A DNA stretch of 64,000 nucleotides, from assembly GCA_001657295.1 (NCBI GenBank), contig LYSW01000001.1:62001-126000 (forward strand). Direction: 5' to 3'. Of the stretch, positions 18,394 to 28,039 are shown piece by piece (position 1 is the first letter of the stretch; each line of letters starts with the position of its first letter). A program made the position numbers and the translations under genes. A model generated the notes under the pieces. That model was given only the letters and a program-made list of their open reading frames with translations, was not told the origin of the DNA and did not search any database. Origin of the DNA: Oceanicaulis sp. BBD 1991-10 (lineage in GTDB: Bacteria > Pseudomonadota > Alphaproteobacteria > Caulobacterales > Maricaulaceae).

Positions 18394-19539
18394 CTACTCC
18401 GCCGCCGCGCTTTCCGCAGCTTCGCGTTCGGCTTTCATCTTGGCGGCTTTGTCCTCCACCGCTTCAACGATGCGTTCGACCATGTCTTCATTGGAGACTT
18501 TTTCTTCCGCCGAACCGGCGAAATACAACATGCCGGCGCCCTTGCCGCCGCCGGTGAAGCCCAGATCGGTATAGGCGGCTTCGCCCGGCCCGTTGACCAC
18601 GCAGCCGATGATGGACAGCGAGATCGGCTCGTGGACATGCTCGAGGCGCTCTTCGAGCATTTCGACCGTCTTGATGACGTCAAAGCCCTGCCGCGCGCAG
18701 CTGGGACAGGCGATGATGTTCACGCCGCGGGTGCGCAGGCCCAGGGATTTCAGGATGTCATAGCCGACCTTGATCTCTTCGACCGGATCGGCGCTCAAGG
18801 AGACGCGGATCGTGTCGCCGATCCCGGCCCACAGAAGCGAACCCAGCCCGATCGAGCTTTTCACCCCGCCGGTGCGCAGGGCGCCGGCTTCGGTGACGCC
18901 GAGATGCAGGGGCGCATCGGTCGCTTCAGAAAGTTGCTGATAGGCGGCGACGGTCAGGAAGACGTCGGACGCCTTCACCGAGATCTTGTATTCGTGAAAG
19001 TCGAGATCATCGAGGATGCGCGCGTGATCGAGCGCGCTCTCCACCATGGCCTCCGGGCAAGGCTCGCCATATTTTTCAAGCAGATGCTTTTCCAGCGAGC
19101 CGGCGTTGACGCCGATGCGGATGGCGCAGCCATGATCCTTGGCGGCCTGGACCACCTCTTTGACCCGATCCATGGAGCCGATATTGCCCGGATTGATCCG
19201 AAGGCAGGCCGCGCCCGCCTCGGCGGCCTCAATGCCGCGCTTGTAGTGGAAATGGATGTCGGCGACGAGCGGGACCCTGGCCGCGTCCGCGATTTTCTTG
19301 AAGGCGGCGGTGGACTCTTCGTCCGGGCAAGACACGCGCACGATGTCCGCGCCGGCCTCTTCAAGACGCCGGATCTGATTGATCGTGGCGTTGACGTCCG
19401 GGGTCGGCGTGTTGGTCATGGACTGCACGCTGATCGGCGCGTCGCCGCCGACCGCGACCGAACCCACATGGATTTGCCGGCTCTCGCGGCGGTCGATCAT
19501 GCGCCAGGGACGGACCTGTGTGTGGGCTTCAACGCTCAT
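18394..19539 (-). CDS. ispG: 4-hydroxy-3-methylbut-2-enyl diphosphate synthase IspG (GcpE)
   Basis: IspG (381 aa) makes HMBPP from MEcPP in the MEP isoprenoid pathway, using a [4Fe-4S] cluster. The TIM barrel begins around residue 20 ([17 protein letters not shown]), and the cluster ligands sit in [12 protein letters not shown] and CVVNGPGEA near the C-terminus. A short Ala/Glu-rich tail ends the protein. It lies downstream of rodZ-like and ptsP on the same strand, an order common in alphaproteobacteria. Confidence 0.97.
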   Translation of the reverse strand: MSVEAHTQVRPWRMIDRRESRQIHVGSVAVGGDAPISVQSMTNTPTPDVNATINQIRRLEEAGADIVRVSCPDEESTAAFKKIADAARVPLVADIHFHYKRGIEAAEAGAACLRINPGNIGSMDRVKEVVQAAKDHGCAIRIGVNAGSLEKHLLEKYGEPCPEAMVESALDHARILDDLDFHEYKISVKASDVFLTVAAYQQLSEATDAPLHLGVTEAGALRTGGVKSSIGLGSLLWAGIGDTIRVSLSADPVEEIKVGYDILKSLGLRTRGVNIIACPSCARQGFDVIKTVEMLEERLEHVHEPISLSIIGCVVNGPGEAAYTDLGFTGGGKGAGMLYFAGSAEEKVSNEDMVERIVEAVEDKAAKMKAEREAAESAAAE

Positions 19540-19611
19540 CTTGCCTGCTCTTCAAGCACGGAACACCAAACAGGCTTCAGATATAGAGCCATTGGGGAGC
19601 AAGCGCGAGCG

Positions 19612-20499
19612 TTAGCGCTCAGCTGCGGCGTCGGCGCGCAGGGCGGCGAGGATGAATTCCGCCGCCGAGACATTATCCACCGCCTCGCCCTGTCCGCCCA
19701 GCGGGCCCAGCGGCCGGCCGGCCGCGCGCACCAGCACGGCGCCCGCGTCGGAGGCGGAAACGGTCAAACCCGGCTCATCGGGCGCGCGATAGACATCGCC
19801 GACATCCAATTCCCGCGCCGCCAGAATGCGGCCGGAGGCGTCGCGCACTTCGATCTCGACCGGCGCGGCGGCCTCCAGGGTCAAGGCGCCTTCGCTGATG
19901 GCGCTGGGCAAGGCCGACCAGATGGTTTCCGGCGTGGGCACGTTGAGGCGCGCGTCAGCGACCAGCGGCGCCTCATCGGACAAGAGCGCCTCGACCGGCG
20001 CGTCCACGCCCGCGAAGGCCTGGGAGCGGGAGAGATAATTGCCATACCAGCCCGCCGCGGCGACCACGCCGCCCAGGATCAGAACGGCGCCGACCATGCC
20101 GCGCGGCAGCTTGATCTCGCGGCGTTCCTGCGGCGCGGTCGGCGTGGCGCGCCCGGTATCGACTTCAACCTCGGCCTTGAACTGGTCGATGCAGGCGGCG
20201 GCGTCGAGGCCCAAGAAATTCGCATATGTGCGCAGATATCCGATGGCGTAGGCGCGCGACGGCAGGCCGCGCGGGTCCATCGTCTCCAGCGCATCGAGGA
20301 AATCGCGCTTGATGCGCGTGCGCGCCGCGGCCGAATCAAGGGTCAGACCGGCGCTGGTCCGCGCATGACGCAGCCGCTCGCCGAGACCCAGGCACGGGTC
20401 GTCCACCCCGACTGTTGCTTCGGAAAAGACAGCATCTACAGGCACATATGCACCTTCCGGCTGTTCGGCTTCCAGCTTACCCATGCTCTGTTCGGCCAT
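19612..20499 (-). CDS. rodZ: RodZ-like protein: helix-turn-helix, one membrane helix, periplasmic domain
   Basis: 295 aa. A Cro/CI-type helix-turn-helix domain (about 38-105, including GERLRHARTSAGLTLD and AYAIGYLRTYANFLGLD) is followed by one membrane helix (about 133-155) and a periplasmic domain with the DUF4115 fold (VEIEVRDASGRIL ... LDVGDVYRAPDEPGLTV). RodZ links MreB to the wall-elongation complex. The upstream-of-ispG position is typical. I see no missing part. Confidence 0.85.
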   Translation of the reverse strand: MAEQSMGKLEAEQPEGAYVPVDAVFSEATVGVDDPCLGLGERLRHARTSAGLTLDSAAARTRIKRDFLDALETMDPRGLPSRAYAIGYLRTYANFLGLDAAACIDQFKAEVEVDTGRATPTAPQERREIKLPRGMVGAVLILGGVVAAAGWYGNYLSRSQAFAGVDAPVEALLSDEAPLVADARLNVPTPETIWSALPSAISEGALTLEAAAPVEIEVRDASGRILAARELDVGDVYRAPDEPGLTVSASDAGAVLVRAAGRPLGPLGGQGEAVDNVSAAEFILAALRADAAAER

Positions 20500-20564
20500 G
20501 ATGTGCGTCCGGTGACGCCCCCTCTTCGGGTGTGACTAATGCGCCTCACCGCAAGAGCATTCAA

Positions 20565-22877
20565 TCAAATGATTGTAGAATTATCAACATATTCCCGCGG
20601 CAATCCGGCGCGCTCGCCGGCGTCGAGCAATCGGGCCCGCAAGGGCGCGGCGCCCGGCGCATCCCCCTCCTTGATCGCCGCGTCCAACCAGGCGGCCAGC
20701 TTGCCCAGATCGCAATCCGCCATCGCCTGCTTGACCGGCGCGATGGAGCCCGGCGCCATGGACAGGCTGCGAAAGCCGAGCGCAGCCAGAACGCAGGCCT
20801 CCAGCGGCCGGCCGCCGATCTCGCCGCAGATATTGATCGGCTTGCCGTGGCGTTCGCTCGCCGCCTGGATGGATTTGAACAGGGCGAGCGATGCGGCGCT
20901 GATGACGTCATAGCGTTCCGACACGCGGGCGTTCTGGCGGTCCGCGGCGAAGAAATACTGCATCAGATCATTCGCGCCCAGCGAGACGAAGTCCGCCATG
21001 GCCATGCAGGCGTCCGGAGAAAACGCGATCGCCGGGGTCTCCAGCATGAAGCCGGTGCGCACCGAGGCCGGCGGCGTGCGGCCGTGGCGTTTGGCGTAGG
21101 CGACCTCCTGGCGCAGCACTTCCTGGGCGGCGGCGAACTCGCCGGGCTGCGCGACCATGGGAAAGAGCACGTTCAGCTCGCGCCCCTCGCCCGCCCGCAC
21201 GAGCGCACGCAGCTGGTAGCGAAGCAGGCCGGGCCGATCGAGCCCCATGCGAAGCGCGCGCCAGCCCAGCGCCGGGTTCGGCTCGCGCATGGACGGGGTG
21301 TAGGGCGTGACTTTGTCGCCGCCCAGATCCAGCGTGCGGAACACCACCGGCTTGTCTTCCGCCGCGTCAAACACCGAGCGGTAAAGCTCGGTCTGCGCCT
21401 GCAGGCGCGGCAGAGTGTCGGAGACCATGAATTGGAATTCGGTGCGAAACAGGCCGACGCCCTCCGCCCCGCACTCGGCCAGGCGCGACATCTCCACAAG
21501 CAGGCCGGCATTCATCATCAGATGAATGCGCGCGCCGTCCTTGGTGCGGGCCGGCTCGTCGCGGATATCGCGATAGGCCAGCGCGCGCTGGGCCTGGCTT
21601 TCAATGCGCTCCTCGTAGACCGTGCGCACCTCGTCGGAGGGACGGGCGTGCAGCAGGCCGAACTCGCCGTCGATGATCAGCGGGTCGCCATCCTCAATCC
21701 GGTCCAACGCCGCTTCCATGCGTCCGACCATGGGAATGCCGAGCGCTTTGGCCACGATGGCGGCGTGGGAGGTTGTGCTGCCCTCCTCCAGGGCGATGCC
21801 GGCGACGCGCGAACGGTCGAACTCCAGCAATTCGGCCGGCCCGATGGACCGGGCGATCAGGATCGCGTTCTCCGGCATCGGCTCCGGCTTGTCGTCGGTG
21901 CGCGCCAGATGGCGCAGCAGCCGGTTCGCCAGATCTTCCAGATCGTGCAGGCGCTCCCGGAAATACACGTCGCGCGCGCTCATCAGGCGCGCACGCTGCT
22001 CGTTGCGCACCCGCTCCACCGCGGCTTCCGCCGTCAGGCCGGAGCGCACCGCCTCGCGCAGCTGGTTCAGCCAGCCGCGATCATTGGCGAACATGCGGTA
22101 AGCCTCCAGCACTTCCCGCGACGGCGTCCCCGTGGGCACGCGGCCGGAATCAAGCAGGGCGTCCACAGATCGCCGAAGCCGCTGGATGGCGGCCTCCAGC
22201 CGCTCCTCCTCCACTTCCGCGTCATCCGCGACCAGGCTTTGGGCCAGAACGTGGGGCTCATGCTTCACCGCCACGCCCATGGCCATCCCGTTCGACAGGG
22301 ACAGGCCCTGGAAACGCTCAGGCTTGGACAGGCGCAATTCCAGACCGGAAAACGCCTCCGCGGCGACCAGATCGCCGGAGGCGACGATCTCCGCCAGCAA
22401 CATGGCGACGGTCTGAAGCGTTTCGATTTCCTCTTCAGAGGTCGTGTGGGCGCGTTCCGACTGGGCCGTCAGAACGCCGACGAGGCGGCCGCCGCGCAGG
22501 ATCGGCACGCCCACGAAGGATTTGAACGGCTCTTCGCCGGTTTCCGGGCGGTAGGAATAATTCGGGTGGCTGGACGCGTTCTCGACCGCAAACGGCCGCG
22601 CCCGCCGCGCCACCATGCCGACCAGGCCCTCGCCGGGTCGAAGGCGCGTGTCGTGAACCGCCTCGGCCTTCAGCCCGTGGGTGGCGGACAGCTCCAGCGC
22701 GCCGGAGGGCCGGACCAGATAGATCGAGCTGACATCCGAGCCGGTCTCCTCCGCAATAATGTCGGTGAGCCGGTCCAGGCGCGCCTGCGCGTCATCCTGC
22801 ACCGCCATCAGGTCGCGAATGCGGCCCAGCAGGCGGCGCGGGCTGCGCGCGGTGGAAGACAAGGCGTCTGGCGTCAT
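20565..22877 (-). CDS. ptsP: Phosphoenolpyruvate phosphotransferase EI-Ntr
   Basis: PtsP (770 aa) passes phosphate from PEP to the regulatory PTS-Ntr chain. A GAF domain covers about residues 25-165 (ending with VGVLTAQS). The PEP-utilising domain carries the phospho-His motif TSHAAIVAKALGIPMVG. The TIM barrel has RTEFQFM, GFMLETPA, NDLMQYFFAADR and CGEIGGRP. It sits between lysC and rodZ-like on the minus strand, as in related genomes. Confidence 0.96.
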   Translation of the reverse strand: MTPDALSSTARSPRRLLGRIRDLMAVQDDAQARLDRLTDIIAEETGSDVSSIYLVRPSGALELSATHGLKAEAVHDTRLRPGEGLVGMVARRARPFAVENASSHPNYSYRPETGEEPFKSFVGVPILRGGRLVGVLTAQSERAHTTSEEEIETLQTVAMLLAEIVASGDLVAAEAFSGLELRLSKPERFQGLSLSNGMAMGVAVKHEPHVLAQSLVADDAEVEEERLEAAIQRLRRSVDALLDSGRVPTGTPSREVLEAYRMFANDRGWLNQLREAVRSGLTAEAAVERVRNEQRARLMSARDVYFRERLHDLEDLANRLLRHLARTDDKPEPMPENAILIARSIGPAELLEFDRSRVAGIALEEGSTTSHAAIVAKALGIPMVGRMEAALDRIEDGDPLIIDGEFGLLHARPSDEVRTVYEERIESQAQRALAYRDIRDEPARTKDGARIHLMMNAGLLVEMSRLAECGAEGVGLFRTEFQFMVSDTLPRLQAQTELYRSVFDAAEDKPVVFRTLDLGGDKVTPYTPSMREPNPALGWRALRMGLDRPGLLRYQLRALVRAGEGRELNVLFPMVAQPGEFAAAQEVLRQEVAYAKRHGRTPPASVRTGFMLETPAIAFSPDACMAMADFVSLGANDLMQYFFAADRQNARVSERYDVISAASLALFKSIQAASERHGKPINICGEIGGRPLEACVLAALGFRSLSMAPGSIAPVKQAMADCDLGKLAAWLDAAIKEGDAPGAAPLRARLLDAGERAGLPREYVDNSTII

Positions 22878-22985
22878 GGGGCGGTCTTGGTCAATCCACT
22901 CTGCGTGCGCAAGTCTGCACCAAAAGACGTCAAAGGTCAGCGATTAGGAGCGCGCGCTGCGCCGCCTTCGTCAAGCCCCGCCCTG

Positions 22986-24215
22986 TCATCGACCAAGGCG
23001 GTAGGCGCCATGCAGCGCACGGACTGCGTGTTCGAGCAGATCTCCGTCCACAAGCGCGGAGATCTTGATCTCGCTGGTCGCGACCATGCGCACGGTCACG
23101 CCTTGAGCCGCCAGCACCTGATAAAGCGTTCGCGCCACATCCGCACGCCCCCGAAGCCCCGTGCCGACGATCGAGACCTTGGCCAGTCCGGTTTCCGAGC
23201 GCACAGCCAGGTCAGGACCGGGCAGGTCTTCCGCGACAGTGAGCGCGCGCGGCAAATCCTTGCCGGCGACCGAACACTCCACGACGGCGCCGCCGGCGCG
23301 CGAGCGGGCCTGCACGATCATGTCGACCGCGACGTCCGCGGCGGCCAGGCCGGCGAAGAAGGCTTCAGCCGGCGCCGCGTCCGCGCCGCCATGGATGGAG
23401 ACGCGCGCCTGGTCGCGGACATAGGAAACGCCGGAGACCACGCGGCGCTCGGCCAGTGCGGCGTCCGCGACCACTTCCGTGCCCGCGCTTGCTCCCGGCG
23501 GAACAAAGCTGGACTTGACCCGCAGCGTGACGGATTTCGCCTTGGCGTATTCGACCGAGCGGGTCTGCAGCACCTTCGCGCCCATCGCCGCCATCTCCAG
23601 CATGGCGTCATGACTGATCCGCTCCACACGGACCGCGTCCGGATCGATCCGAGGATCGGTGGTGAAGACGCCGTCCACATCGGTGTAGATATCGCATTCC
23701 GCGCCGATCGCGGCCGCCACCGCCACGGCGGTCAGGTCCGTGCCGCCCCTCCCCAGCGTCGCCAGGCGGCCGCTTGCGTTCAAACCCTGATAGCCCGCCA
23801 CGACCGGGATGACGCCTGCTTCGAGCATGGCGTCCAGCCGCTCGCCGGCGATCGCTGTGATGCGGCCGGCGCCGGGCGGGCCCTCCACCTCGATCGGCAG
23901 GCTCCAGCCCATCACCGCCTCCGCGCGCAAGTCGTCGCGCTTGAGCGCCAGCGCCATCAGGGCTGCGCTGGCTTGCTCGCCGGCGGCCAGCGCCGTGTCG
24001 GTCTCCATTTCGCCCAGCCCGCCGCCCAGAGCCTGCGCGGCGGACAGCAGACGATCCGTCTCCCCGGCCATGGCGGAGACCACGACGGCGACCTGGCGGC
24101 CCGACCGCGCCTCATGGGCTGCGATCGCGGCGGACGCCGCGATGCGTTCCGGATCGGCCATGGAGGTGCCGCCGAATTTCAGAACCAGGCGGGAAGGCGA
24201 AGACTGAGGCGGCAC
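22986..24215 (-). CDS. lysC: Aspartate kinase LysC
   Basis: 409 aa from a GTG at 24215 (CGGAGC ribosome site upstream). This start places the family opening RLVLKFGGTSMADPERI at residues 9-25. A longer frame from 24494 would add 93 unlike residues. The kinase domain continues with GRGGTDLTAVAVAAAI, then two ACT domains at the C-terminus that sense lysine/threonine. It begins the lysine, threonine and methionine branch. It is divergent from ubiG; a 12-base tandem repeat lies between them. Confidence 0.95.
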   Translation of the reverse strand: MPPQSSPSRLVLKFGGTSMADPERIAASAAIAAHEARSGRQVAVVVSAMAGETDRLLSAAQALGGGLGEMETDTALAAGEQASAALMALALKRDDLRAEAVMGWSLPIEVEGPPGAGRITAIAGERLDAMLEAGVIPVVAGYQGLNASGRLATLGRGGTDLTAVAVAAAIGAECDIYTDVDGVFTTDPRIDPDAVRVERISHDAMLEMAAMGAKVLQTRSVEYAKAKSVTLRVKSSFVPPGASAGTEVVADAALAERRVVSGVSYVRDQARVSIHGGADAAPAEAFFAGLAAADVAVDMIVQARSRAGGAVVECSVAGKDLPRALTVAEDLPGPDLAVRSETGLAKVSIVGTGLRGRADVARTLYQVLAAQGVTVRMVATSEIKISALVDGDLLEHAVRALHGAYRLGR

Positions 24216-24244
24216 GAGAGAACGGCTCCGGACGGAGTGACAAT

Positions 24245-24268
24245 ATGACTGGCGGCATGACTGGCGGC
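24245..24268. repeat. Two tandem copies of a 12-base unit
   Basis: The unit atgactggcggc occurs twice in perfect tandem in the 148-base region between divergent lysC and ubiG. It may be replication slippage, or part of the promoter region of either gene. Function is not shown by the sequence. Confidence 0.8.
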
Positions 24269-24363
24269 GACGCTCGCCTTTACAGATGTCCGCGACCATA
24301 TTGCGGCGCAGGAAAGACGCAAACCGTGCGCGGCAGGCCCGCGCGCCGCTTAAAGGACGTGAC

Positions 24364-25128
24364 ATGGCGACCGCCGCAGCTCCCGACACCTTGTCCATCC
24401 CGTCCATCGACCCGGACGAGGTCGCCAAATTCTCCGCCATGGCGGCGGACTGGTGGGACCCCAATTCCAAATTCGCGCCGCTGCACAAATTCAATCCGGC
24501 GCGCCTGACCTATATCCGCGACACGCTGTGCGCCCATTTCGGCCGCTCCGGCGCGACGCCGCTGGAGGGGCTTAAACTGCTGGATATCGGCTGCGGGGGC
24601 GGTCTGGTGTCCGAACCGATGGCGCGGCTGGGCGCGTCCGTGACCGCGGTCGACGCGGCGGAAGCCAATATCAAGACCGCCCTGGTGCATGCCGAGGAAA
24701 ACGGCCTGAGCATCGATTATCGCCATGGCACCGCCGAACAATTGCTTCAGGCGGACGGCCCCGAACAGTTCGACGTCGTCTTGAACCTGGAGGTGGTCGA
24801 GCATGTCGCGGACCCGGACAGCTTCCTGCGCAATTGCGCGCGCATGGTGAAGCCGGGCGGCATGATGATCGTGGGCACGATCAACCGCACCCCGCGCGCC
24901 TTCGTGACCGCCATTTTCGGCGCGGAATACGTCATGGGCTGGCTGCCGCGCGGCACGCATCAATTCGACAAGCTGGTCAAACCCGAAGAGGTCAATGCGG
25001 CGCTCACCCGCGAAAATCTCACCCCGCGCACGCCGGTGGGCGTGAGCTATAACCCGCTCAAAGACCGCTTCTTCATTTCAGGCGATGCGGGCGTGAACTA
25101 TCTGCTGCCGGCGGAGAAGGCGGCTTAG
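24364..25128 (+). CDS. ubiG: Ubiquinone biosynthesis O-methyltransferase UbiG
   Basis: 254 aa from ATG 24364 with AAAGGA upstream; an upstream ATG at 24286 adds a basic stretch absent from the family. UbiG does both O-methylations of ubiquinone. The family opening is FSAMAADWWDPNSKFAPLHK. The SAM loop is LLDIGCGGGLVSEPMARLG, and NLEVVEHVADPDSFL follows. Its last base is shared with the GTG start of the next gene. Confidence 0.96.
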   Translation: MATAAAPDTLSIPSIDPDEVAKFSAMAADWWDPNSKFAPLHKFNPARLTYIRDTLCAHFGRSGATPLEGLKLLDIGCGGGLVSEPMARLGASVTAVDAAEANIKTALVHAEENGLSIDYRHGTAEQLLQADGPEQFDVVLNLEVVEHVADPDSFLRNCARMVKPGGMMIVGTINRTPRAFVTAIFGAEYVMGWLPRGTHQFDKLVKPEEVNAALTRENLTPRTPVGVSYNPLKDRFFISGDAGVNYLLPAEKAA

Positions 25129-25673
25129 TGGTACAGATTGTACTTCGCGGCACCCCAGACGAGCTCGCCGCTAAGGTCGCCCAGGAAATGCAAAGTCGCG
25201 ATCGGAGGCGGCTCTGCACCGTTATTATTGAGGGCCTGCCTGGTTGCGGGAAATCAACACTTGGGCGCGAACTGTCGATTCGATTGAATGCTCTTCACAT
25301 CGAACTTGATGATTTCTTGGCGGACCCAAGTGACACGAAGACTCCATGGCACCAGAAGGTAATCGAGGGTGGAGCACGCGCTGGAATTAGGCGATCTGAA
25401 GGAGCCACGATTCAGATTATTGAAGGCGTATCAAGCTCACGAGTCGTTCCGACTGATATCCTTGGCGCCCAGGAGACGGTCCGGATCTACGCCAAACGAA
25501 TGAGCCTTTTGGCGGACGCCGGCGTATTCGACTGGCTCGACGGTCACCTTCTACAAGCAGGTGAATGGGATAGTTGCGACAAGCCTACCCTCAACGCCGA
25601 GTATGTGTTCCACCGTACGACTGAACTTTGGAAGTCTGCGCACATTGTCGTTGAAGTAATCGAGATCGCTTAG
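25128..25673 (+). CDS. Uridine-kinase-like P-loop protein, likely acquired
   Basis: 181 aa. Walker A is GLPGCGKST (residues 36-44), followed by an acidic pair in IELDDFL (61-62) and a strand ending IIEGVSSSR, the layout of small nucleoside/uridine-kinase-like P-loop kinases. The substrate is unknown. The GTG start overlaps the ubiG stop; a later ATG at 25188 is possible but has poor spacing. Base composition is visibly lower in GC and codon choice differs from both neighbours (many att, aaa, gaa, tca codons), which suggests transfer. Its end overlaps the convergent DUF1178 gene. Confidence 0.75.
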   Translation: MVQIVLRGTPDELAAKVAQEMQSRDRRRLCTVIIEGLPGCGKSTLGRELSIRLNALHIELDDFLADPSDTKTPWHQKVIEGGARAGIRRSEGATIQIIEGVSSSRVVPTDILGAQETVRIYAKRMSLLADAGVFDWLDGHLLQAGEWDSCDKPTLNAEYVFHRTTELWKSAHIVVEVIEIA

Positions 25674-26110
25674 TTCGCCTTCTTCGGCGGGGTCGGCGCA
25701 AACGGCTCTGGCAGGGGCGCGACCGGCACCTCGTCGGCTTTGAGCTGGTCGCGTTCTTCCGGCGTGGTTTCGCCGTAAATCAGACGCTCCGGCTTGTCGC
25801 CCTCATGGATGGCTTTGGCTTCCTTGGCGAAATCGGACCCGACATAATCGTAATTCGACCGGATATGCGCCTTCACCTTGCGGGCGAGGGTTTCAAAATC
25901 GGCCGCACCGTTGACGCTCGCCGCCTGGCGGGCTTCAACCTTGCGGGCGGTGCGCACGGCCGGCGCCATGATCTGCTTGGAGATTTGGATCGAACCGCAA
26001 TGCGGGCACTCCACCAGGCCGCGCTCGACTTGCGCGTCATAGTCGGCGGAGGACGAGAACCAGGCCTCGAACGCGTGGCCGTCATCGCAAATGAGCGCGT
26101 AGCGGATCAT
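25670..26110 (-). CDS. DUF1178 family protein
   Basis: 146 aa. The N-terminus IRYALICDDGHAFEAWFSSS and the zinc-ribbon-like ECPHCGS are the DUF1178 signature. The C-terminal end is Pro-rich (PLPEPFAPTPPKKAN). Function is unknown, but the gene regularly accompanies nitrilase, grxC and comF genes in alphaproteobacteria, as here. Its start overlaps the nitrilase stop by four bases. Confidence 0.92.
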   Translation of the reverse strand: MIRYALICDDGHAFEAWFSSSADYDAQVERGLVECPHCGSIQISKQIMAPAVRTARKVEARQAASVNGAADFETLARKVKAHIRSNYDYVGSDFAKEAKAIHEGDKPERLIYGETTPEERDQLKADEVPVAPLPEPFAPTPPKKAN

Positions 26111-26931
26111 GGGCCCAGAAAATCACGATCGCCCTTAAGAGCGGGTATGCGGCTGCGCGCCTTGAGCGCGTCCGCCGGACTGACTTCAGCGTAAAGCACG
26201 GCCGGGTCGTCATGGTCGAGGGCGGCGATCACATCGCCCCACGGGCCCACGACCATGGAATGGCCCCAGGTCTTGCGTCCGTCCTCATGGAGTCCGCCCT
26301 GGGCCGGGGCGAAGATGAAGCTGCCGGTCTCGATCGCTCTGGCGCGCAACAACACCTCCCAGTGGGCGCGGCCGGTCGGGCGCGTGAAGGCGCTCGGCAC
26401 GGTCATCGCGACCGCTCCGGCTTGCGCCAGGCGACGGTAGAGCGCCGCGAAACGCACGTCGTAGCAAATCGTCAGACCGAGCTGAAATCCGGCGGCCTCC
26501 GCCAGAACAGCTTGTCCGCCGGGCTGATACGTGTCGGATTCGCGATACTGTTCGCCCGCGCCGAGGCTGACGTCGAACATATGGATTTTGTCATAAGTCG
26601 CCTTGACCTCGCCGGTCGGCGCAAACAGCACGGAGCGATTGACGGCCCGGCCGTCCGGCTCGGCGAAGGCCATCGAACCGATCAGAAGATCGAGCTTCAG
26701 CTCCGCGGCCAGCTCTGCAAACCGCCCCATCGCCGGATCGGTCCGCATGGGCCGAAGCAAGGCGGGCAAAGCGCCCGCGTCGCGCTGGACCAGATGCGTG
26801 GTCTCAGGCGTGGCGACGAAGCGCGCGCCGCGCGCGGCCGCCTCGCGGACCAGGGCTTCGGCGTCGTTCAGATTGCGAGCCGGATCAATGCCGGAGCGCA
26901 TCTGAATCAGGGCGATGGGAACCACAGTCAT
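26107..26931 (-). CDS. Nitrilase/carbon-nitrogen hydrolase family (Nit1-like)
   Basis: 274 aa with the Glu-Lys-Cys triad of the superfamily: Glu in TPETTHLV (about 43), Lys in YDKIHMFDV and Cys in TICYDVRFAALYR. The closest known type is the Nit/deaminated-glutathione amidase branch (a repair enzyme), which fits the neighbouring glutaredoxin. The exact amide is inferred. It lies 13 bases after grxC. Confidence 0.9.
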   Translation of the reverse strand: MTVVPIALIQMRSGIDPARNLNDAEALVREAAARGARFVATPETTHLVQRDAGALPALLRPMRTDPAMGRFAELAAELKLDLLIGSMAFAEPDGRAVNRSVLFAPTGEVKATYDKIHMFDVSLGAGEQYRESDTYQPGGQAVLAEAAGFQLGLTICYDVRFAALYRRLAQAGAVAMTVPSAFTRPTGRAHWEVLLRARAIETGSFIFAPAQGGLHEDGRKTWGHSMVVGPWGDVIAALDHDDPAVLYAEVSPADALKARSRIPALKGDRDFLGP

Positions 26932-26944
26932 CGCTGGCGTTGTC

Positions 26945-27202
26945 TCAGGCCGCGAGCAAGGCGTCCAGCTTGCCGGCGCGCTCCAGCGCCATCATGTCGT
27001 CGCAACCGCCAACATGGGTCTCGCCGATGAAGATCTGCGGGAAAGTCCGCGCGCCATTGGCCCGCTGAACCATCTCAGCTTTCTTCTCCGCGCTGAAACC
27101 GACATCGATATGCTCGAACTCCACGCCCTTCTTCTTCAGAAGCGAGACCGCGCTGACGCAATAGGGACAGAGCGGCCGGGTGTAGATGGTGACGGCGGCC
27201 AT
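26945..27202 (-). CDS. grxC: Glutaredoxin 3 (GrxC)
   Basis: 85 aa. The CPYC active site is at residues 11-14 and the glutathione-binding parts are TFPQIFIG and GGCDD. The start at 27202 has an AGGAGG ribosome site at good spacing and is preferred over 27226. It reduces disulfides and glutathione mixed disulfides in the cytoplasm. It lies between comF and the nitrilase gene. Confidence 0.95.
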   Translation of the reverse strand: MAAVTIYTRPLCPYCVSAVSLLKKKGVEFEHIDVGFSAEKKAEMVQRANGARTFPQIFIGETHVGGCDDMMALERAGKLDALLAA

Positions 27203-27241
27203 GGCGGCGCCTCCTTGGACGATCAAGATTTTGCTATCGCG

Positions 27242-28039
27242 TTATTTAGTCGGATCGACCGGTTTCACAACGCGCGCCAGCGTGATTGCGTTCACGTTCT
27301 CGGCGCCAGCCCGCTTCAAGGCGCGCGCACACGCGTTCAGCGTCGCTCCGGTCGTGAAGACGTCATCAATCAGGACCAGGCGCGCGCCGGCGACCCTGAG
27401 GACGGCCCGGTCGCGGACCTTGAACGCGCCGGCGACATTGCGGGTGCGGCCTTTCGCGGTCAGCCCGCCCTGCGTTCCGGTGCGGCGCACCCGCACGAGC
27501 GCGTGAGGGTCGACCGCGTCGCCGGTCACCTTCGCGACCGCGTGCGCCAGGAGAAGCGATTGATTGAAACGCCGGGAGCGGAGGCGGCTGGCGTGCAGCG
27601 GAACAGGGATCAGCGCATCGGCGTCCTTGACCGCGTCTGCGCCCGCTCGCGCCATCCAACGCCCGAAGGCCGCCACCGCATCGGTGCGCCCGGCATGTTT
27701 CAGCCCCAGCACCAAAGCCCGGCTTTCGGCGTCGTAAAGGAATGCCGAGCGCGCCCGGTCGAAAACCGGCGGACGGGCGAGACAGGCCGGGCAGTCCATG
27801 TCGTCATAGCTGGGATGGTCGAACGGAACGCCGCAGGTTCGGCAGATGGGCCGGTCAATGAAACGCACCGCATTCCAATCCTGGGCGTCCAGCTCCCCGG
27901 GGCGGCTGACCTCACGCCCGGACAGCGGCGAGACCGGCGGCCAAATCATATCGGCGGCGGCGGCCAGCAGCCGGCGCGCTTGGCGAAGGGCGAAGAACCG
28001 GGCATATCCCGCCCATGAGCCGTGTGACTTTGATCGCAT
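27242..28039 (-). CDS. comF: ComF family phosphoribosyltransferase-like protein
   Basis: 265 aa. It has the double-zinc-ribbon-like N-terminal part (CRTCGVPFDHP, MDCPACL) and the PRPP-binding motif VLIDDVFTTGATLNACARAL, as in ComF/GntX proteins. The ATG at 28039 has AGGAG nine bases upstream and includes the family's hydrophobic lead-in before WPPVSPLSG. This start overlaps the 5' end of the divergent methyltransferase by 25 bases. A role in DNA uptake is known only in some species. Confidence 0.88.
   Translation of the reverse strand: MRSKSHGSWAGYARFFALRQARRLLAAAADMIWPPVSPLSGREVSRPGELDAQDWNAVRFIDRPICRTCGVPFDHPSYDDMDCPACLARPPVFDRARSAFLYDAESRALVLGLKHAGRTDAVAAFGRWMARAGADAVKDADALIPVPLHASRLRSRRFNQSLLLAHAVAKVTGDAVDPHALVRVRRTGTQGGLTAKGRTRNVAGAFKVRDRAVLRVAGARLVLIDDVFTTGATLNACARALKRAGAENVNAITLARVVKPVDPTK

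Noticed and set aside
18631..20535. A 634-codon + strand frame
   Set aside because: It is opposite ispG and the rodZ-like gene, both well recognised; no family features.
20532..24248. A 1238-codon open frame on the + strand
   Set aside because: It lies opposite ptsP and lysC, is His/Arg/Gln-rich, and is the usual antisense shadow of GC-rich genes.
22986..24494. The long version of LysC starting at 24494
   Set aside because: The extra 93 residues run into the ubiG 5' region and are unlike aspartate kinases; GTG 24215 has a good ribosome site.
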